A stretch of 64,000 nucleotides of DNA from positions 93,030 to 157,029 of the forward strand of contig NZ_DS981490.1 of assembly GCF_000154845.1 (NCBI RefSeq). Reading direction: 5' to 3'. Shown piece after piece: positions 28,396-38,083 of the stretch. The stretch's first letter is position 1. Every line of letters starts with the position of its first letter. A program made the translations under genes and the position numbers. Under the pieces are notes generated by a model. That model did no database searches. It had not been told where the DNA came from and was given only the letters and a program-made list of their open reading frames with translations. The DNA comes from Phocaeicola coprocola DSM 17136 (GTDB taxonomy: Bacteria > Bacteroidota > Bacteroidia > Bacteroidales > Bacteroidaceae).

Positions 28396-28997
28396 GTGAA
28401 ATGCAAAATAACAGAAGACATCAGGCACAAAAAGAGTTGGGGCTAGACAATACGGAAGAAGAATTGCAGATCGAACAATCCATACAGAAAGAAGAACTAC
28501 GTCAAATGGAAAAGCAGTTGCGGCGCATGGAAATCGAACAGTCTTCATCTTATAGAACAGTTCTAAGCATAGCCAAATGGATGGATAAATTCTGTCTTGA
28601 CCCTATAATTGGTTTTTTCATGCCAGGATTTGGTGACGCTCTAACTTCAGTTTTTGCCGTACCATTTATCTATGTTGCCGCATGTAAAGTTCGTTCATTA
28701 CCATTGACATTAGCGGTTATTTTCAATATACTTCGCGATGTGGCACTTGGTTTAATTCCATTCTATATCGGCGATATTATTGATTTTTGCAATCGTGCTT
28801 ATTTACAGAACTGCAAACTTATAGTCGGTTTTGTAGAAGATGATCAGGAGGTGATCAATGAAGTCAATCGGAAAGCTGTCTGGACAGGTATAATGATTAT
28901 TCTTTTTTGTGTTACTATTTATTACTTGGTTAAATTGGTTGTTTATGTTGGCTCTGTGATATCAGATTTTTTTAATGGCTTGTTTGCTGCTTTTTGA
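28392..28997 (+). CDS. DUF4112-like membrane protein
   Basis: A 201-aa protein. A charged, glutamine/glutamate-rich N-terminal coiled coil (residues about 1-50) is followed by a region with the DUF4112 pattern: the FCLDPIIGFFMPGFGDALTS stretch, then a hydrophobic helix, then FNILRDVALGLIPFYIGDIID. A C-terminal transmembrane helix (TGIMIILFCVTIYYLVKLVV) closes it. Function of the family is unknown. The 4-bp overlap with the helical-protein gene implies the two products are made together and may form a membrane complex. Confidence 0.75.
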   Translation: MSEMQNNRRHQAQKELGLDNTEEELQIEQSIQKEELRQMEKQLRRMEIEQSSSYRTVLSIAKWMDKFCLDPIIGFFMPGFGDALTSVFAVPFIYVAACKVRSLPLTLAVIFNILRDVALGLIPFYIGDIIDFCNRAYLQNCKLIVGFVEDDQEVINEVNRKAVWTGIMIILFCVTIYYLVKLVVYVGSVISDFFNGLFAAF

Positions 28998-29088
28998 AAT
29001 AATAGGAAATCATTGATTTTTTATCTCCAAAAGAATCTTGTATGTTATTCATTGAATTTCAATCAGCCATTTGAAATATCATAAGTAA

Positions 29089-29130
29089 TAATAGCCCTAT
29101 CAAACTTTTTTGGTAATGATAGGGCTATTA
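29089..29130. terminator. Bidirectional hairpin terminator
   Basis: A perfect 14-bp inverted repeat: TAATAGCCCTATCA (29089-29102) and TGATAGGGCTATTA (29117-29130), with a 14-nt loop. It lies between the convergent DUF4112 and dicarboxylate transporter genes. Confidence 0.8.
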
Positions 29131-29182
29131 GCAGAAGAGTAATAAATTAATCTATCTATATGGGATTTAAACTTCATTATAA

Positions 29183-30493
29183 TTACATCATCGAAACCCA
29201 CACAATACCCAGTACAACCGATACAATGGTGGCTATCAGTCCGGGCATCATAAACGAATGGTTCAGCAGATATTTGCCTATTCGTGTTGTTCCGGTAGTA
29301 TCAAAGTTTATGGCGGCTATCACTGTCGGATAGTTGGGCAGGAAAAAATAACCGTTCACAGCTGGGAAAAGCGCGATAAGCATATAAGGAGAAATGCCTA
29401 GTGCTATGCCGAGCGGTAACAGAGAACGAACGGTAGCTGCCTGACTGAATAACAAGATGGACATCAGGAACAAGGCCACACCAAACAGCCAAGGCATATC
29501 GGTAACAAGGCCGAAAATATTCTCTTTCATAACTTCCATGTTTCCTGCGATGAAGGTATCTCCCATCCATGCAATACCAAAAATTGCAACTACGGCCTGC
29601 ATTCCTGCATTGAAAACAGAACCTTTTGCTGCCTTTATACCATCTGTTTTTGTGAATAGCAAAATGAGTGAGGCGGCAGAAAGCATCAACACTTCGATAA
29701 TGTGTGACATCTCCATTTGAACTTCACCTTGAGCTGTTGTAAATGTCGGGCGGAGTCCGTCGATAGATCCGAATAAAACAATTCCTATCGTGGCAGCCAA
29801 AAAGAGAATGACAGAAGTAAGTGCCTTACCATGACTTGCCACTTCTGTGGTATGATAACCATCACCGGAAATTTCACCAGCTGCCAGTCGTCTTTGATAT
29901 TCAGGGTCATCTTTCAGTTCTTTGCCGACTTTCATCGAATACAGTGCACCGAGAAGAACTCCAGCCAGCGTACAGGGAATGGAAATCTTCAGGATATCGA
30001 ACAGCGAAATGTTATATCCGGCAAGCATACTGAGCATAGCAACCGTTGCTGCCGATATCGGGCTGGCAGTAATAGCCTGCTGCGAAGCGATAACTGCGAT
30101 ACCCAACGGACGTTCCGGACGAATACCTGTATCTTTGGCAACCTCGGCAATAACGGGAAGAACAGAATAAGCTACATGTCCTGTTCCTGCAAAAAAGGTA
30201 AAAAAGTAAGTCACAAACGGGCTTAGCAATGTAATATGATGCGGGTTCTTTCGCAAAATCTTCTCTGCCCACTTCACCATCAGGTCCAGTCCACCTGCTG
30301 CTTGCATACAACTTGCTGCCGCAATGACAGCAACAATCATAAGCATTACATCTATCGGAGGTGCAGTGGGTTGAAGTCCGAATACAAAGGTCAGCACAGC
30401 AAGACCAAGTCCGCCCAATATTCCCAGTCCGATACCGCCTACTCTTGCACCGATAATTATCGCCACAAGGACAAATAATAATTGTAATAGCAT
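29183..30493 (-). CDS. Anaerobic C4-dicarboxylate transporter, DcuA/DcuB family
   Basis: A 436-aa inner-membrane protein with about ten to twelve hydrophobic segments. The conserved segments FFAGTGHVAYSVLPVIAEVA, GIRPERPLG and FLPNYPTVIAAI are typical of Dcu transporters, which exchange succinate for fumarate, malate or aspartate during fumarate respiration. It follows the SDR gene by 31 bp on the same strand, so they are probably co-transcribed. DcuA cannot be told from DcuB by eye. Confidence 0.93.
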   Translation of the reverse strand: MLLQLLFVLVAIIIGARVGGIGLGILGGLGLAVLTFVFGLQPTAPPIDVMLMIVAVIAAASCMQAAGGLDLMVKWAEKILRKNPHHITLLSPFVTYFFTFFAGTGHVAYSVLPVIAEVAKDTGIRPERPLGIAVIASQQAITASPISAATVAMLSMLAGYNISLFDILKISIPCTLAGVLLGALYSMKVGKELKDDPEYQRRLAAGEISGDGYHTTEVASHGKALTSVILFLAATIGIVLFGSIDGLRPTFTTAQGEVQMEMSHIIEVLMLSAASLILLFTKTDGIKAAKGSVFNAGMQAVVAIFGIAWMGDTFIAGNMEVMKENIFGLVTDMPWLFGVALFLMSILLFSQAATVRSLLPLGIALGISPYMLIALFPAVNGYFFLPNYPTVIAAINFDTTGTTRIGKYLLNHSFMMPGLIATIVSVVLGIVWVSMM

Positions 30494-30524
30494 AAGAATC
30501 TTTATGAAATAATTAATACAAGTT

Positions 30525-31292
30525 TTATTCTTTTCTCCAGCCGTAGTCGTTGTGATAAACCATCAGCTTACTCATTCCGCCGTCGATGGTCAGGCATTGT
30601 CCGTTGATGAAAGAATTGCGTTCGTCGCAGAGAAACTCTACAGCACGGGCGATATCTTCAGGCTCTCCTACCCGTTGTGACGGATGTTGCATGATATCTC
30701 CTTCAGTGTAGTCGGGAACATAACTTTCGTCGTGAAACTTACCTGTATCAATCCATCCCGGTGCTATAGCATTGACACGGGCTATATCGGCGAGGCTTAC
30801 GGCAAGCGCATGGGTCAGTGCGGTAATGCCTCCTTTGGCTGCCGTATAAGCTTCTGTATCGGACTGCGACTGAAACGCACGGGTTGAGGAAAGGTTTACG
30901 ATGGAACCAACACCGGCAAAATGATGCATGAAGAGCTTGCTAAGCAGATAAGGAGCTGCAACACCGACACGCTGTACATACAAGAAATCATCGTAACTAC
31001 ATCCGCTGAGGATTCCTCCTTTCATCAAGCAAGCATTATTTATCAGGCAATGTATTCCTTGTGGAGTTTCTTCTATCACTCTCGCCGCAAACTTTTGCAA
31101 TACTTGTTCGTCGGCAATATCTCCTGTAAAGCCATAAACATTCATTTGTTTGGCACATAATTTTTCCGTTACAGTCGCAACGGCATCCGCATCCATATCT
31201 ATAAAATAGACTGCATTACCTTGCGATGCAAAATACTCTACCAAGCAGCGCCCTATCCCTTTGGCTCCGCCAGTTATAACTATTGTTCTCAT
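30525..31292 (-). CDS. SDR family oxidoreductase
   Basis: A 255-aa short-chain dehydrogenase/reductase with TGGAKGIG (residues 7-14), NNAC in place of NNAG near 88, a serine in LSSTRAF, the catalytic pair in YTAAKGG, and FINGQCLTIDGG at the C terminus. Substrate unknown; the C-terminal extension KLMVYHNDYGWRKE is a recurring feature of a Bacteroidetes subgroup. It leads the two-gene transcript with the Dcu transporter. Confidence 0.9.
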   Translation of the reverse strand: MRTIVITGGAKGIGRCLVEYFASQGNAVYFIDMDADAVATVTEKLCAKQMNVYGFTGDIADEQVLQKFAARVIEETPQGIHCLINNACLMKGGILSGCSYDDFLYVQRVGVAAPYLLSKLFMHHFAGVGSIVNLSSTRAFQSQSDTEAYTAAKGGITALTHALAVSLADIARVNAIAPGWIDTGKFHDESYVPDYTEGDIMQHPSQRVGEPEDIARAVEFLCDERNSFINGQCLTIDGGMSKLMVYHNDYGWRKE

Positions 31293-31313
31293 TGATTGTT
31301 ATTTTCTTGTTTG

Positions 31314-31350
31314 CAAAAATACGGAAATTCATGAGTTCTCCCTATCTTTG
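31314..31350. promoter_or_regulatory. Divergent -7 elements for the SDR gene and cbiA
   Basis: CAAAAATA at 31314-31321 reads TATTTTTG on the bottom strand, 21 bp upstream of the SDR ATG. TATCTTTG at 31343-31350 is an exact -7 element for cbiA, whose ATG follows at 31378. No cobalamin riboswitch is recognisable in the short leader. Confidence 0.6.
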
Positions 31351-31377
31351 TGCCCGATTTTATCAACCGTAACTAGC

Positions 31378-32724
31378 ATGAAACCACAATTATTGATAGC
31401 ATCTCCTGTATCTGGAAGCGGAAAAACTACTTTTACGCTGGGATTGTTGCGTGTTTTGCAGCAAAGGAGATTGCGTACACAAACATTTAAATGTGGCACT
31501 GACTGCATAGATACTCAGTATCATTCGATTGCTGCTGGTTACGATTCTGTAAATCTGGATGCCTGGCTGGCATCCGACAGTCATATCCAGTCTGTTTATA
31601 ATAAATATGCAGAAAAGGCTGATGTATGTATAACTGAGGGGAGCATGGGACTCTTTGATGGCTATAATCGTATGCAAGGGAGTAATGCTCATATTGCGCG
31701 ATTATTGAAGATACCCGTAATATTAGTGGTCAACGCACGTGCAACTGCATATTCAGTAGCGCCTGTATTGTATGGATTCAAACATTTCAAGAATTTGGTT
31801 CATGTAGCAGGTGTTATTTTTAATCAGGTTGCTTCATCCGTTCATTTAAATTTGTTGCGTGAAGCTTGCGTCGATGCAGGTGTAGAATGTCTGGGATATT
31901 TACCTATAATAGATGATTTTAAATTGCCTTCCCGCCATTCTGGCTTGACACTGACAGCCAGGCGTTCTATAGACGAACAAATAGACCAGATCGCTTCTCT
32001 AGTGGACAAATATGTGAATGTAGATAAGTTGTTAAGTTTATGTGAACGCATTTTCCCCTGTCAGCATATTCTTCCTTACACATCTGATTCGGAGTTAGAA
32101 AACAGACCAATAACAAACAGTAAAAAGTTACGTATAGCTATCGCACGCGATCCGGCCTTTTGTTTTTTATCGCGTGAAACGATTGATTCCTTGTCACGAA
32201 ACGGGCAAATTACCTATTTTAGTCCTATATATGGCAGTGACCTTCCGGAAGCTGATCTGGTTTATATTCCAGGAGGATATCCGGAACTGTTTGCACGTCA
32301 GCTATATCGCCGGAAACGATTATTCGGACAGCTTCGCAACTATATTGAGAATGGAGGCAAACTGCTGGCCGAATGTGGGGGAATGCTCCTGCTTTCACAC
32401 TCTATAACCGCACGTCGTGGGGGAACTTCCTATGAAATGGCTGATATCTTTCCTTTTAATTTTACAGTGACCGATTCGCGAGTATGTACTGGCTATCGTC
32501 AAATGAATTACCGGAAACTGATGCTGCGTGGTTATGAATCTCATTATACAGAACAACTTGTAACGTCTGAAAATTTAATTCCGGCAGCATCAGTTTATAC
32601 AATGCGTGGTAATACAGTACCATCTTCGTTCTATCGGCATAATAATGCTTATGCCAGTCTTGTACGCTGGTATTGGGGAGTAAATGATATGCTGGATTTA
32701 TGGAGTGATGAAGATCTTTTATAG
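31378..32724 (+). CDS. cbiA: Cobyrinate a,c-diamide synthase
   Basis: Amidates the a and c side chains of cobyrinate in the corrin pathway, using glutamine and ATP. The 448-aa protein has the P-loop ASPVSGSGKTT (residues about 7-17) in its dethiobiotin-synthetase-like domain and a class I amidotransferase domain with the nucleophile in LLAECGGM. The ATG at 31378 is preferred over an in-frame start at 31261 because the promoter lies between and the P-loop then has the usual position. No other corrin genes are adjacent; the convergent neighbour is a broken TonB receptor gene of BtuB-like type. Confidence 0.92.
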   Translation: MKPQLLIASPVSGSGKTTFTLGLLRVLQQRRLRTQTFKCGTDCIDTQYHSIAAGYDSVNLDAWLASDSHIQSVYNKYAEKADVCITEGSMGLFDGYNRMQGSNAHIARLLKIPVILVVNARATAYSVAPVLYGFKHFKNLVHVAGVIFNQVASSVHLNLLREACVDAGVECLGYLPIIDDFKLPSRHSGLTLTARRSIDEQIDQIASLVDKYVNVDKLLSLCERIFPCQHILPYTSDSELENRPITNSKKLRIAIARDPAFCFLSRETIDSLSRNGQITYFSPIYGSDLPEADLVYIPGGYPELFARQLYRRKRLFGQLRNYIENGGKLLAECGGMLLLSHSITARRGGTSYEMADIFPFNFTVTDSRVCTGYRQMNYRKLMLRGYESHYTEQLVTSENLIPAASVYTMRGNTVPSSFYRHNNAYASLVRWYWGVNDMLDLWSDEDLL

Positions 32725-32731
32725 TCGGTCT

Positions 32732-34635
32732 TTAAAAACTGATATTTATTCCAGCCATAACTGTTGCCCGTGGCATCGGATATCCTGCATTAATCTCATA
32801 TTTTTGCGCCAGCAAGTTCTCACCGCGTGCCCAGACATTCAACCAACGGCAAGCTTGATATGAAGCCCGTATGTTCCATAAAACAAATTCTTCTGTTTTA
32901 ATTGGATCGGTTTGTGTATAAAGTCCGGAAATATATTGTATGCCAGTAGATATATCCCAATGTCTATAGTTAAAGTTGACTCCGGTATAAAGCTTGTGCT
33001 TTGGGGCTGCCAAAACAGGATTCTTCATATGCAGATAACTATAATTCCCGTCGACAGACCAATATTGACTGATACGCCAGGCTGCTTGTAGTTCTATTCC
33101 GGAATTTTCTATTTCGCCGGAATTCTGATTTAGCATACCACTACCATTGGGATTGGGAAGAGTTTCAATAAGATTTTTCCCGTCAATGTAAAACAAGTTT
33201 ACTCCATAAGTAAATCTGCCGTTCAGCAATTGTTGCGAAAAAGCCAATTCATAATTCCACATGGATTCCGGTTGTAAATCGGGGTTCTGTGGCGGAAACA
33301 TATACATCTCCCGTAGAATTGGGTAACGGAAGCCCTTCGATGCAGAAGCTTTCATTTCAATCGTATGGGGCAAATGAAAAGCCAGTCCTGCTTGTGGCAC
33401 CCATTCCAATCCAACACGTGAATGATGATCTGCGCGAAGTCCGGCATTGAAAGTCAGCCATGTTCCTATATTTTGGCGCAGATCAACATAGCCAGCCAAT
33501 TCGTTTTCATGCTTGTTGACCAGATCTGATGTTGTACCTATATGCTCTTCACTTACATATTCATTCCAAGCCTTACCTCCGTATCGAAACCAGTCAATCC
33601 CTGCTGTTATTCGGTTTCCCTTAAAAAACTGCATACTCTGATAGAGTGAAACTCCCATCATATTATCCCGTGAGTTAAAACGCCCATCCTGAGGTTTCTC
33701 TTCTTTCGAAGGTGTATATCCATCGTTAATCCAATGTTTTCCCCAATTGTAAAAAAACTCAGACCTCCGGATGTCTGTTCATAGTTGTTTTCAATAGCGA
33801 ATGAAGTTACCCCTCTCGTAATACGCTGGTCACCGTCGAGCAACGGAGCCGTTATCGGTCCCGGATATGATGCATTGAAATGGGTTATGTTTATATCTCC
33901 TCGCAAATTCCAGTTGCCGGTCATTTCATAGCCTAATTTTGCATATCCTCCGTATTGTTCAAACTCCATATTATTACGATGCCCGTCTGTACGATTATAC
34001 GACCCTGACACTACACTGGAAAAACGTCCTTTACGAATACGGCTGGTGAATTCTGATTCCAATGTGTTGTAAGAACCATATCCCATGTGAATATTAGTAT
34101 TTACACCGTTGTCATGCATTTTGCGGGTGACAATATTTATTACGCCACCCATTGCATTGGAGCCATAGAGTACAGATGCCGGACCTCTTAGAACTTCTAC
34201 CCTATCGGCAAGAAATGATTGGTAAGCATCTGCTATAGGGTGACCGAATATACCGGCATATTGTGGATGACCGTCAATCATAACCATTAATCTGCCTGTC
34301 CCGCCACTTAGACCACGCAGCGAAATACCTCCGGCAGCACCAGTTGAAACCCCATATCCCATGATACCTCTTGAGGTGACAAACAGTCCCGGAATTTGTT
34401 CGGTAAGCACAGGTAATAAAGAGGGTTGCATGGCATGTTCTATGTCGATGCGGTTGATTACGGAAACTGTTTGTGAAAGATGGCGCACATCTGTTTCGTT
34501 ACGGCTTCCTGTAACCACTACCTCTCCTATTTCATAAACTTTGCTTGCACGAATTGTATCATGTTTTTGTTCTTGCGATATCCCTGGAGTACAGATCAGG
34601 TTCAAAAAGCCTGCAAAAACAATTGTTTTTCTTAA
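32732..34635 (-). pseudogene. TonB-dependent receptor (BtuB-like), disrupted
   Basis: A receptor of about 640 aa in two reading frames. The N-terminal part (34635 to about 33757) has a plug domain with VVVTGSRNETDV, GGISLRGLSGGTGR and VEVLRGPASVLYGSNAMGGVINI. The barrel continues in another frame to the stop at 32732, ending GINISF. The frames meet at seven A's (33751-33757); one extra base would restore the reading SFFYNWGKHW. An IS4-type element has entered at the 5' end and removed the original start. Removing it leaves an ATG at about 36142 out of frame, at an A-run next to the target duplication. Its position beside cbiA suggests a corrinoid substrate. Confidence 0.75.
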
Positions 34636-36111
34636 CAATAGTTCGTTAAAAATTCGCCAAGCCTAAGCGGCTCTGGCAGTAAATAAAATGAGTTCTTTGA
34701 AAAGTTTGTCAATAACTTGCGGGTCTGGGCTAATCCCAAACACGCAAATAAATCGTTCAAGCATATAAGCATTGTGTATGAATGACTTGCAGGAGGATAT
34801 GGAATAGGCTATTCCGAGCCTCTTACATGCCGCTTTGGCCAAGTTGACAGCAGCAAGCGATGCATTGAAGTGAAAATCCAATTTCCTGAAGTCGGTAGAC
34901 TGGCAGCTGGTGATTCCTGCATGCTGCTTGCCATCTCTAAAGAAATTCCAACTGGAACCTGGTTCTGTAATAATCCAGCACCTCGCGTCCATCCATGGAA
35001 TCGTCTGTAGAGAAATAAAGTTGCCACTTGTCTGTTCTTCCGTCCATCGGATACCAGACGGCTAAGGAAACATACCTTTTGAAAGCTTTAGCATAAACCC
35101 TCAATCCGTATAGCTTTCCTTTGTTCACCTCGTATTCCTTGCACCGGGTCAAATCCAGATTGGCAAAGTCAATCCTGCCGTCAAACCACTTGGGATGACC
35201 ACGTTTTCCTGTTTTCTTTTCCAATGTCGGATAGTACAGGACAACATCATTCCTAAAGCGGCTGATGACATGGAAACCGTTCTCACACATAGGCGTTACG
35301 AAAGTTTCCTTGGAAAAGAATGCGTCTGCAACCACCGTTCTGGACAGGCTCTGTAGCTTGTCTTTTCTGCTGATAAGATAGCAGCTGTACCAGTCAACAA
35401 GGTTCTTGTCCATATTATCCAAGGTCTTACAATCCGGTGTCTGAATGGAACCTAAAGTCATGCATTCATGGTTGTCGATGTCAATGACACCGATGCCCAT
35501 GATTTCCAATCCTCGCTTGTACTCTCCTGCACAACCGGACCAGAAGTAACCTATCCAAGGTGTCTTCTTGCCTGATTTGGGAATATAGGAAGGGTCGATG
35601 GCAATGGCTTTTCTTTTGCCTGTGAGATGCTTGCTGATGATAGATCCGTTGAACGCAAACCAGTCGAAAGTTTCATGCTCAAAAAGGTTACGATAAGTCT
35701 GTTCTGAGAAACAGCCATATCTGCCCAATTGGAGGAAGTTTATACGATCCGGGATGGCCATGAATAATTTCATGGTGTCCATGAATGCTTTTTCAAAAGG
35801 TTTGTGTATATTCGCTACTGATTTGAGAGCCGACAGGCACTCGGATTGGTATTGCATAAGGAGTGTTTCTTTAGTCATAATCAGAAGAGTTCAGAGACTT
35901 CTAATTTACTAAGAAATAACGAATTATGCAATACTTTCCTCCTTTATTATCAGCAGGTTAGCTCTCTTTTTTTCAGCACATTTCTTCATGCTTAACCATT
36001 CGTTTTTGACAACATTTCAATGACCTCTTTAGTGTTTCCGAACCAGCTTTTGCCGGTTCTGTTGTTTAACTTTTAATCTTTCGGTAAAAATTTACCGAAG
36101 TATTGTCTTAA
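34630..36111 (-). mobile_element. IS4-type insertion sequence with 6-bp target duplication
   Basis: The element runs from 34636 to 36105 (1,470 bp). Its imperfect terminal inverted repeats are CAATAGTTCGTTAAA at the left and CAATACTTCGGTAAA read inward from the right. TCTTAA flanks it exactly on both sides (34630-34635 and 36106-36111) and is the target duplication. It contains one frameshifted transposase gene and a leader of about 227 bp (35879-36105) with a stem GAACCAGC/GCCGGTTC near 36040-36059 and a 9-bp stem TTCGGTAAA/TTTACCGAA at 36080-36099. It interrupts the start of the TonB receptor gene. Confidence 0.85.
34663..35878 (-). pseudogene. DDE transposase, frameshifted
   Basis: The main frame (35878 to 34937) contains the DDE-type elements KAIAIDPSYIPKSGKKTPW and SRTVVADAFFSK and ends at ...FQLEFL with a TAG. 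The rest (FRDGKQHAGITSCQSTDF onward, to 34663) lies in the +1 frame. Relatives usually read EFLFRDxKQH here, so two bases seem to be missing. The junction CTT TAG A also resembles a +1 slippery stop, so low-level frameshifting cannot be excluded. IS4-like family assignment is by motif. Confidence 0.75.
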
Positions 36112-36347
36112 TATTGGTTATTCTATCCATTACTGATTTTGATTTTGATGGCAAAGATACCCTATTTCAGGATATAATACTTACCTCGATTACTGATTAT
36201 GTTTACTTTATTACGGTTTCTTAGATAAGAAGTGATATGTTTTTATAAGCAGTTTATTAGTTTATATAGATTGTACACGCATTTCTTTTCAGACAAAATA
36301 CAAGAAAAGTAATGTAAATATTAGAGAAAAAATCATATCTTTGCATT
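36112..36347. promoter_or_regulatory. Divergent promoters for the receptor pseudogene and the HU/SPOR gene
   Basis: CAAAGATA at 36152-36159 reads TATCTTTG on the bottom strand and was probably the promoter of the TonB receptor gene before the IS entered. TATCTTTG at 36336-36343 is an exact element for the HU/SPOR gene, whose ATG lies only 4 bp further on. No riboswitch was recognised in the spacer. Confidence 0.6.
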
Positions 36348-37475
36348 ATGATTGAATTAGCAAAACATATTGAAGTATTACTCCTGGAGAACGATTGCGT
36401 GATTGTTCCTGGTCTGGGAGGCTTTATAGCTCACTATCGTTCGTGTGTATACAACGAAGATACGGGAGAGTTTTGTCCGCCGGCACGTACAATCGGCTTT
36501 AATCCTCAACTTGTCATGAATGACGGTTTGCTTGTACAGTCTTATATGCAAGCATATAATACGGATTTTCCTGATGCAACCCGCAAGATAGAAAAGCTCG
36601 TACAGAAACAGAAAGAAGATATTTACCGATACGGACATATATATTTGAACAATGTAGGTACGCTGTATTATAATATGAACGGAGTATATGAATTTGAACC
36701 GGAAGCAAATGGTTTCTTTACTCCTTCATTATATGGACTTCAAGGATTCACATTTCCAAAGTTGTCACCAGAGAATGTACCTCAGGAGAAACCTTTGGTC
36801 GAATATGCTATGCCCCGCACGGTAAAGACCAGTACACGCCGTTCGTCCTTTCATTATCGCAGATGGAGCAAGAACATAGTAGCAATAGCAGCTGCAATAT
36901 TGTTGTTTTTCTTGTTTTCTATTCCAGTGGAAAACACCTACTTGGATGATGCTGAATATGCTTCTTTAGGTTCGACTGGATTATTTGATGCTATTAAAAA
37001 TCATTCTATGGCATCAAGTATTATTACGGTCTCTCCTTCTGTTCAGCAACAGGAAAAGAAACAAAAAACAGTAAAAAAGCAATCTGTAAAGAATAATATC
37101 AATACACTGAAACCGGTTGCTGTGAAAATAGAAAAAGTTGCAGCTCCATCGGCAAAGCCGGCAGCACATGTTGTAAAGGATGTGAAGCAACCTGTAGAAA
37201 AAAAGACTCCTGCAGCTAATAAAGTGCCTCAAAAAGCGACTACAAAAGCTGACAGTTATATTATAGTTGCAAGTCTGGCAACAAATAGTGACGCAATGCA
37301 AGTCGTAAAACAAATGCAGCAAAAAGGTTATAAGGAAGCGCAAATTCTGGAATCGGACGGACGTTTCCGTGTTGCAATCAACCGATATACTAATCAGACT
37401 GATGCATATAAACAGATTAAAGAATTGAAGAAAAATGCAGATTTTGCGTCAGCATGGGTGCTTACAACTAAATAA
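36348..37475 (+). CDS. HU-CCDC81 and SPOR domain-containing membrane protein
   Basis: A 375-aa protein. Residues 1-130 match the Bacteroidetes HU-CCDC81 pattern (MIELAKHIEVLLLENDCVIV then GLGGFIAHY). A single transmembrane helix lies near 177-193 (IVAIAAAILLFFLFSI). A lysine/proline/alanine-rich linker leads to a C-terminal SPOR domain (about 300-375, SYIIVASLATNSDAMQ), a peptidoglycan-binding fold found in division-site proteins. Topology would place the HU-like part in the cytoplasm and SPOR in the periplasm, linking envelope and chromosome; this role is inferred. The FHA gene follows by 18 bp. Confidence 0.88.
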   Translation: MIELAKHIEVLLLENDCVIVPGLGGFIAHYRSCVYNEDTGEFCPPARTIGFNPQLVMNDGLLVQSYMQAYNTDFPDATRKIEKLVQKQKEDIYRYGHIYLNNVGTLYYNMNGVYEFEPEANGFFTPSLYGLQGFTFPKLSPENVPQEKPLVEYAMPRTVKTSTRRSSFHYRRWSKNIVAIAAAILLFFLFSIPVENTYLDDAEYASLGSTGLFDAIKNHSMASSIITVSPSVQQQEKKQKTVKKQSVKNNINTLKPVAVKIEKVAAPSAKPAAHVVKDVKQPVEKKTPAANKVPQKATTKADSYIIVASLATNSDAMQVVKQMQQKGYKEAQILESDGRFRVAINRYTNQTDAYKQIKELKKNADFASAWVLTTK

Positions 37476-37493
37476 ACCGAGAATAATCACATT

Positions 37494-38024
37494 ATGAAAA
37501 GAGTCAGATGTCCGAAGTGTGACAACTACATACAATTTGATGAAACAAAATACGAAGAAGGTCAGTCATTGGTTTTCGTATGCGATAATTGTAAAAAACA
37601 GTTTGGTATCCGTATTGGAAAATCCAAACTGAGTGCAGGTTCCCGTCGTGAAGAAGTCGTTGATGAGAGAGAAGGAACGCAAGATTTTGGCAACGTGATA
37701 GCTATAGAAAATGTTTTCGGCTATAAACAAGTGCTCCCTTTGCATGAAGGTGATAATATAATAGGTCGCCGTAGTAAAGGGAATGAAATTGATATTCCTG
37801 TAGAAACAAATGATCCAAGCATGGATCGCCGGCATTGCGTGCTGAATGTAAAGCAAAACAAACAAGGGAAAATCGTATATACCCTACGGGATAATGACAG
37901 CATAACGGGAACTTTCCTGATGAATGAACTTTTAGGTCCCAAAGATCGTGTACGTATAGAAGACGGAGCCATTTTTACTCTTGGAGCAACTACGCTCATT
38001 TTACGAGCAGCAGAAGAAAAATAA
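37494..38024 (+). CDS. FHA domain protein with N-terminal zinc ribbon
   Basis: A 176-aa protein. A zinc ribbon with two CxxC pairs (CPKC at 5-8 and CDNC near 31-34) resembles the MJ0042/DJ-type finger. A forkhead-associated domain follows (about 70-170), with GRRSKGNEIDI and the conserved DRRHCVL. FHA domains bind phosphothreonine peptides, so a signalling role is likely, with an unknown kinase. It is 18 bp after the HU/SPOR gene and probably co-transcribed with it. Confidence 0.88.
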   Translation: MKRVRCPKCDNYIQFDETKYEEGQSLVFVCDNCKKQFGIRIGKSKLSAGSRREEVVDEREGTQDFGNVIAIENVFGYKQVLPLHEGDNIIGRRSKGNEIDIPVETNDPSMDRRHCVLNVKQNKQGKIVYTLRDNDSITGTFLMNELLGPKDRVRIEDGAIFTLGATTLILRAAEEK

Positions 38025-38073
38025 ATTTTTATATATTAAGGATAACTAAACTAAATAACCTAACTTTTTAACC

Positions 38074-38081
38074 TAACTTTG
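38074..38081 (+). promoter_or_regulatory. -7 element of the hydrogenase operon
   Basis: TAACTTTG, an exact TAnnTTTG match ending 2 bp before the hydA ATG. The 11-bp unit AACCTAACTTT occurs twice in tandem (38057-38067 and 38070-38080), the second copy containing the element. A nearly leaderless transcript is implied, unless translation starts at the internal ATG at 38102. Confidence 0.5.
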
Positions 38082-38083
38082 TT

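Noticed and set aside
31293..31377. Cobalamin riboswitch before cbiA or before the TonB receptor (35,931-36,345)
   Set aside because: No B12 box (GCCACTG-like) or suitable leader was seen on either strand; the cbiA leader is also too short.
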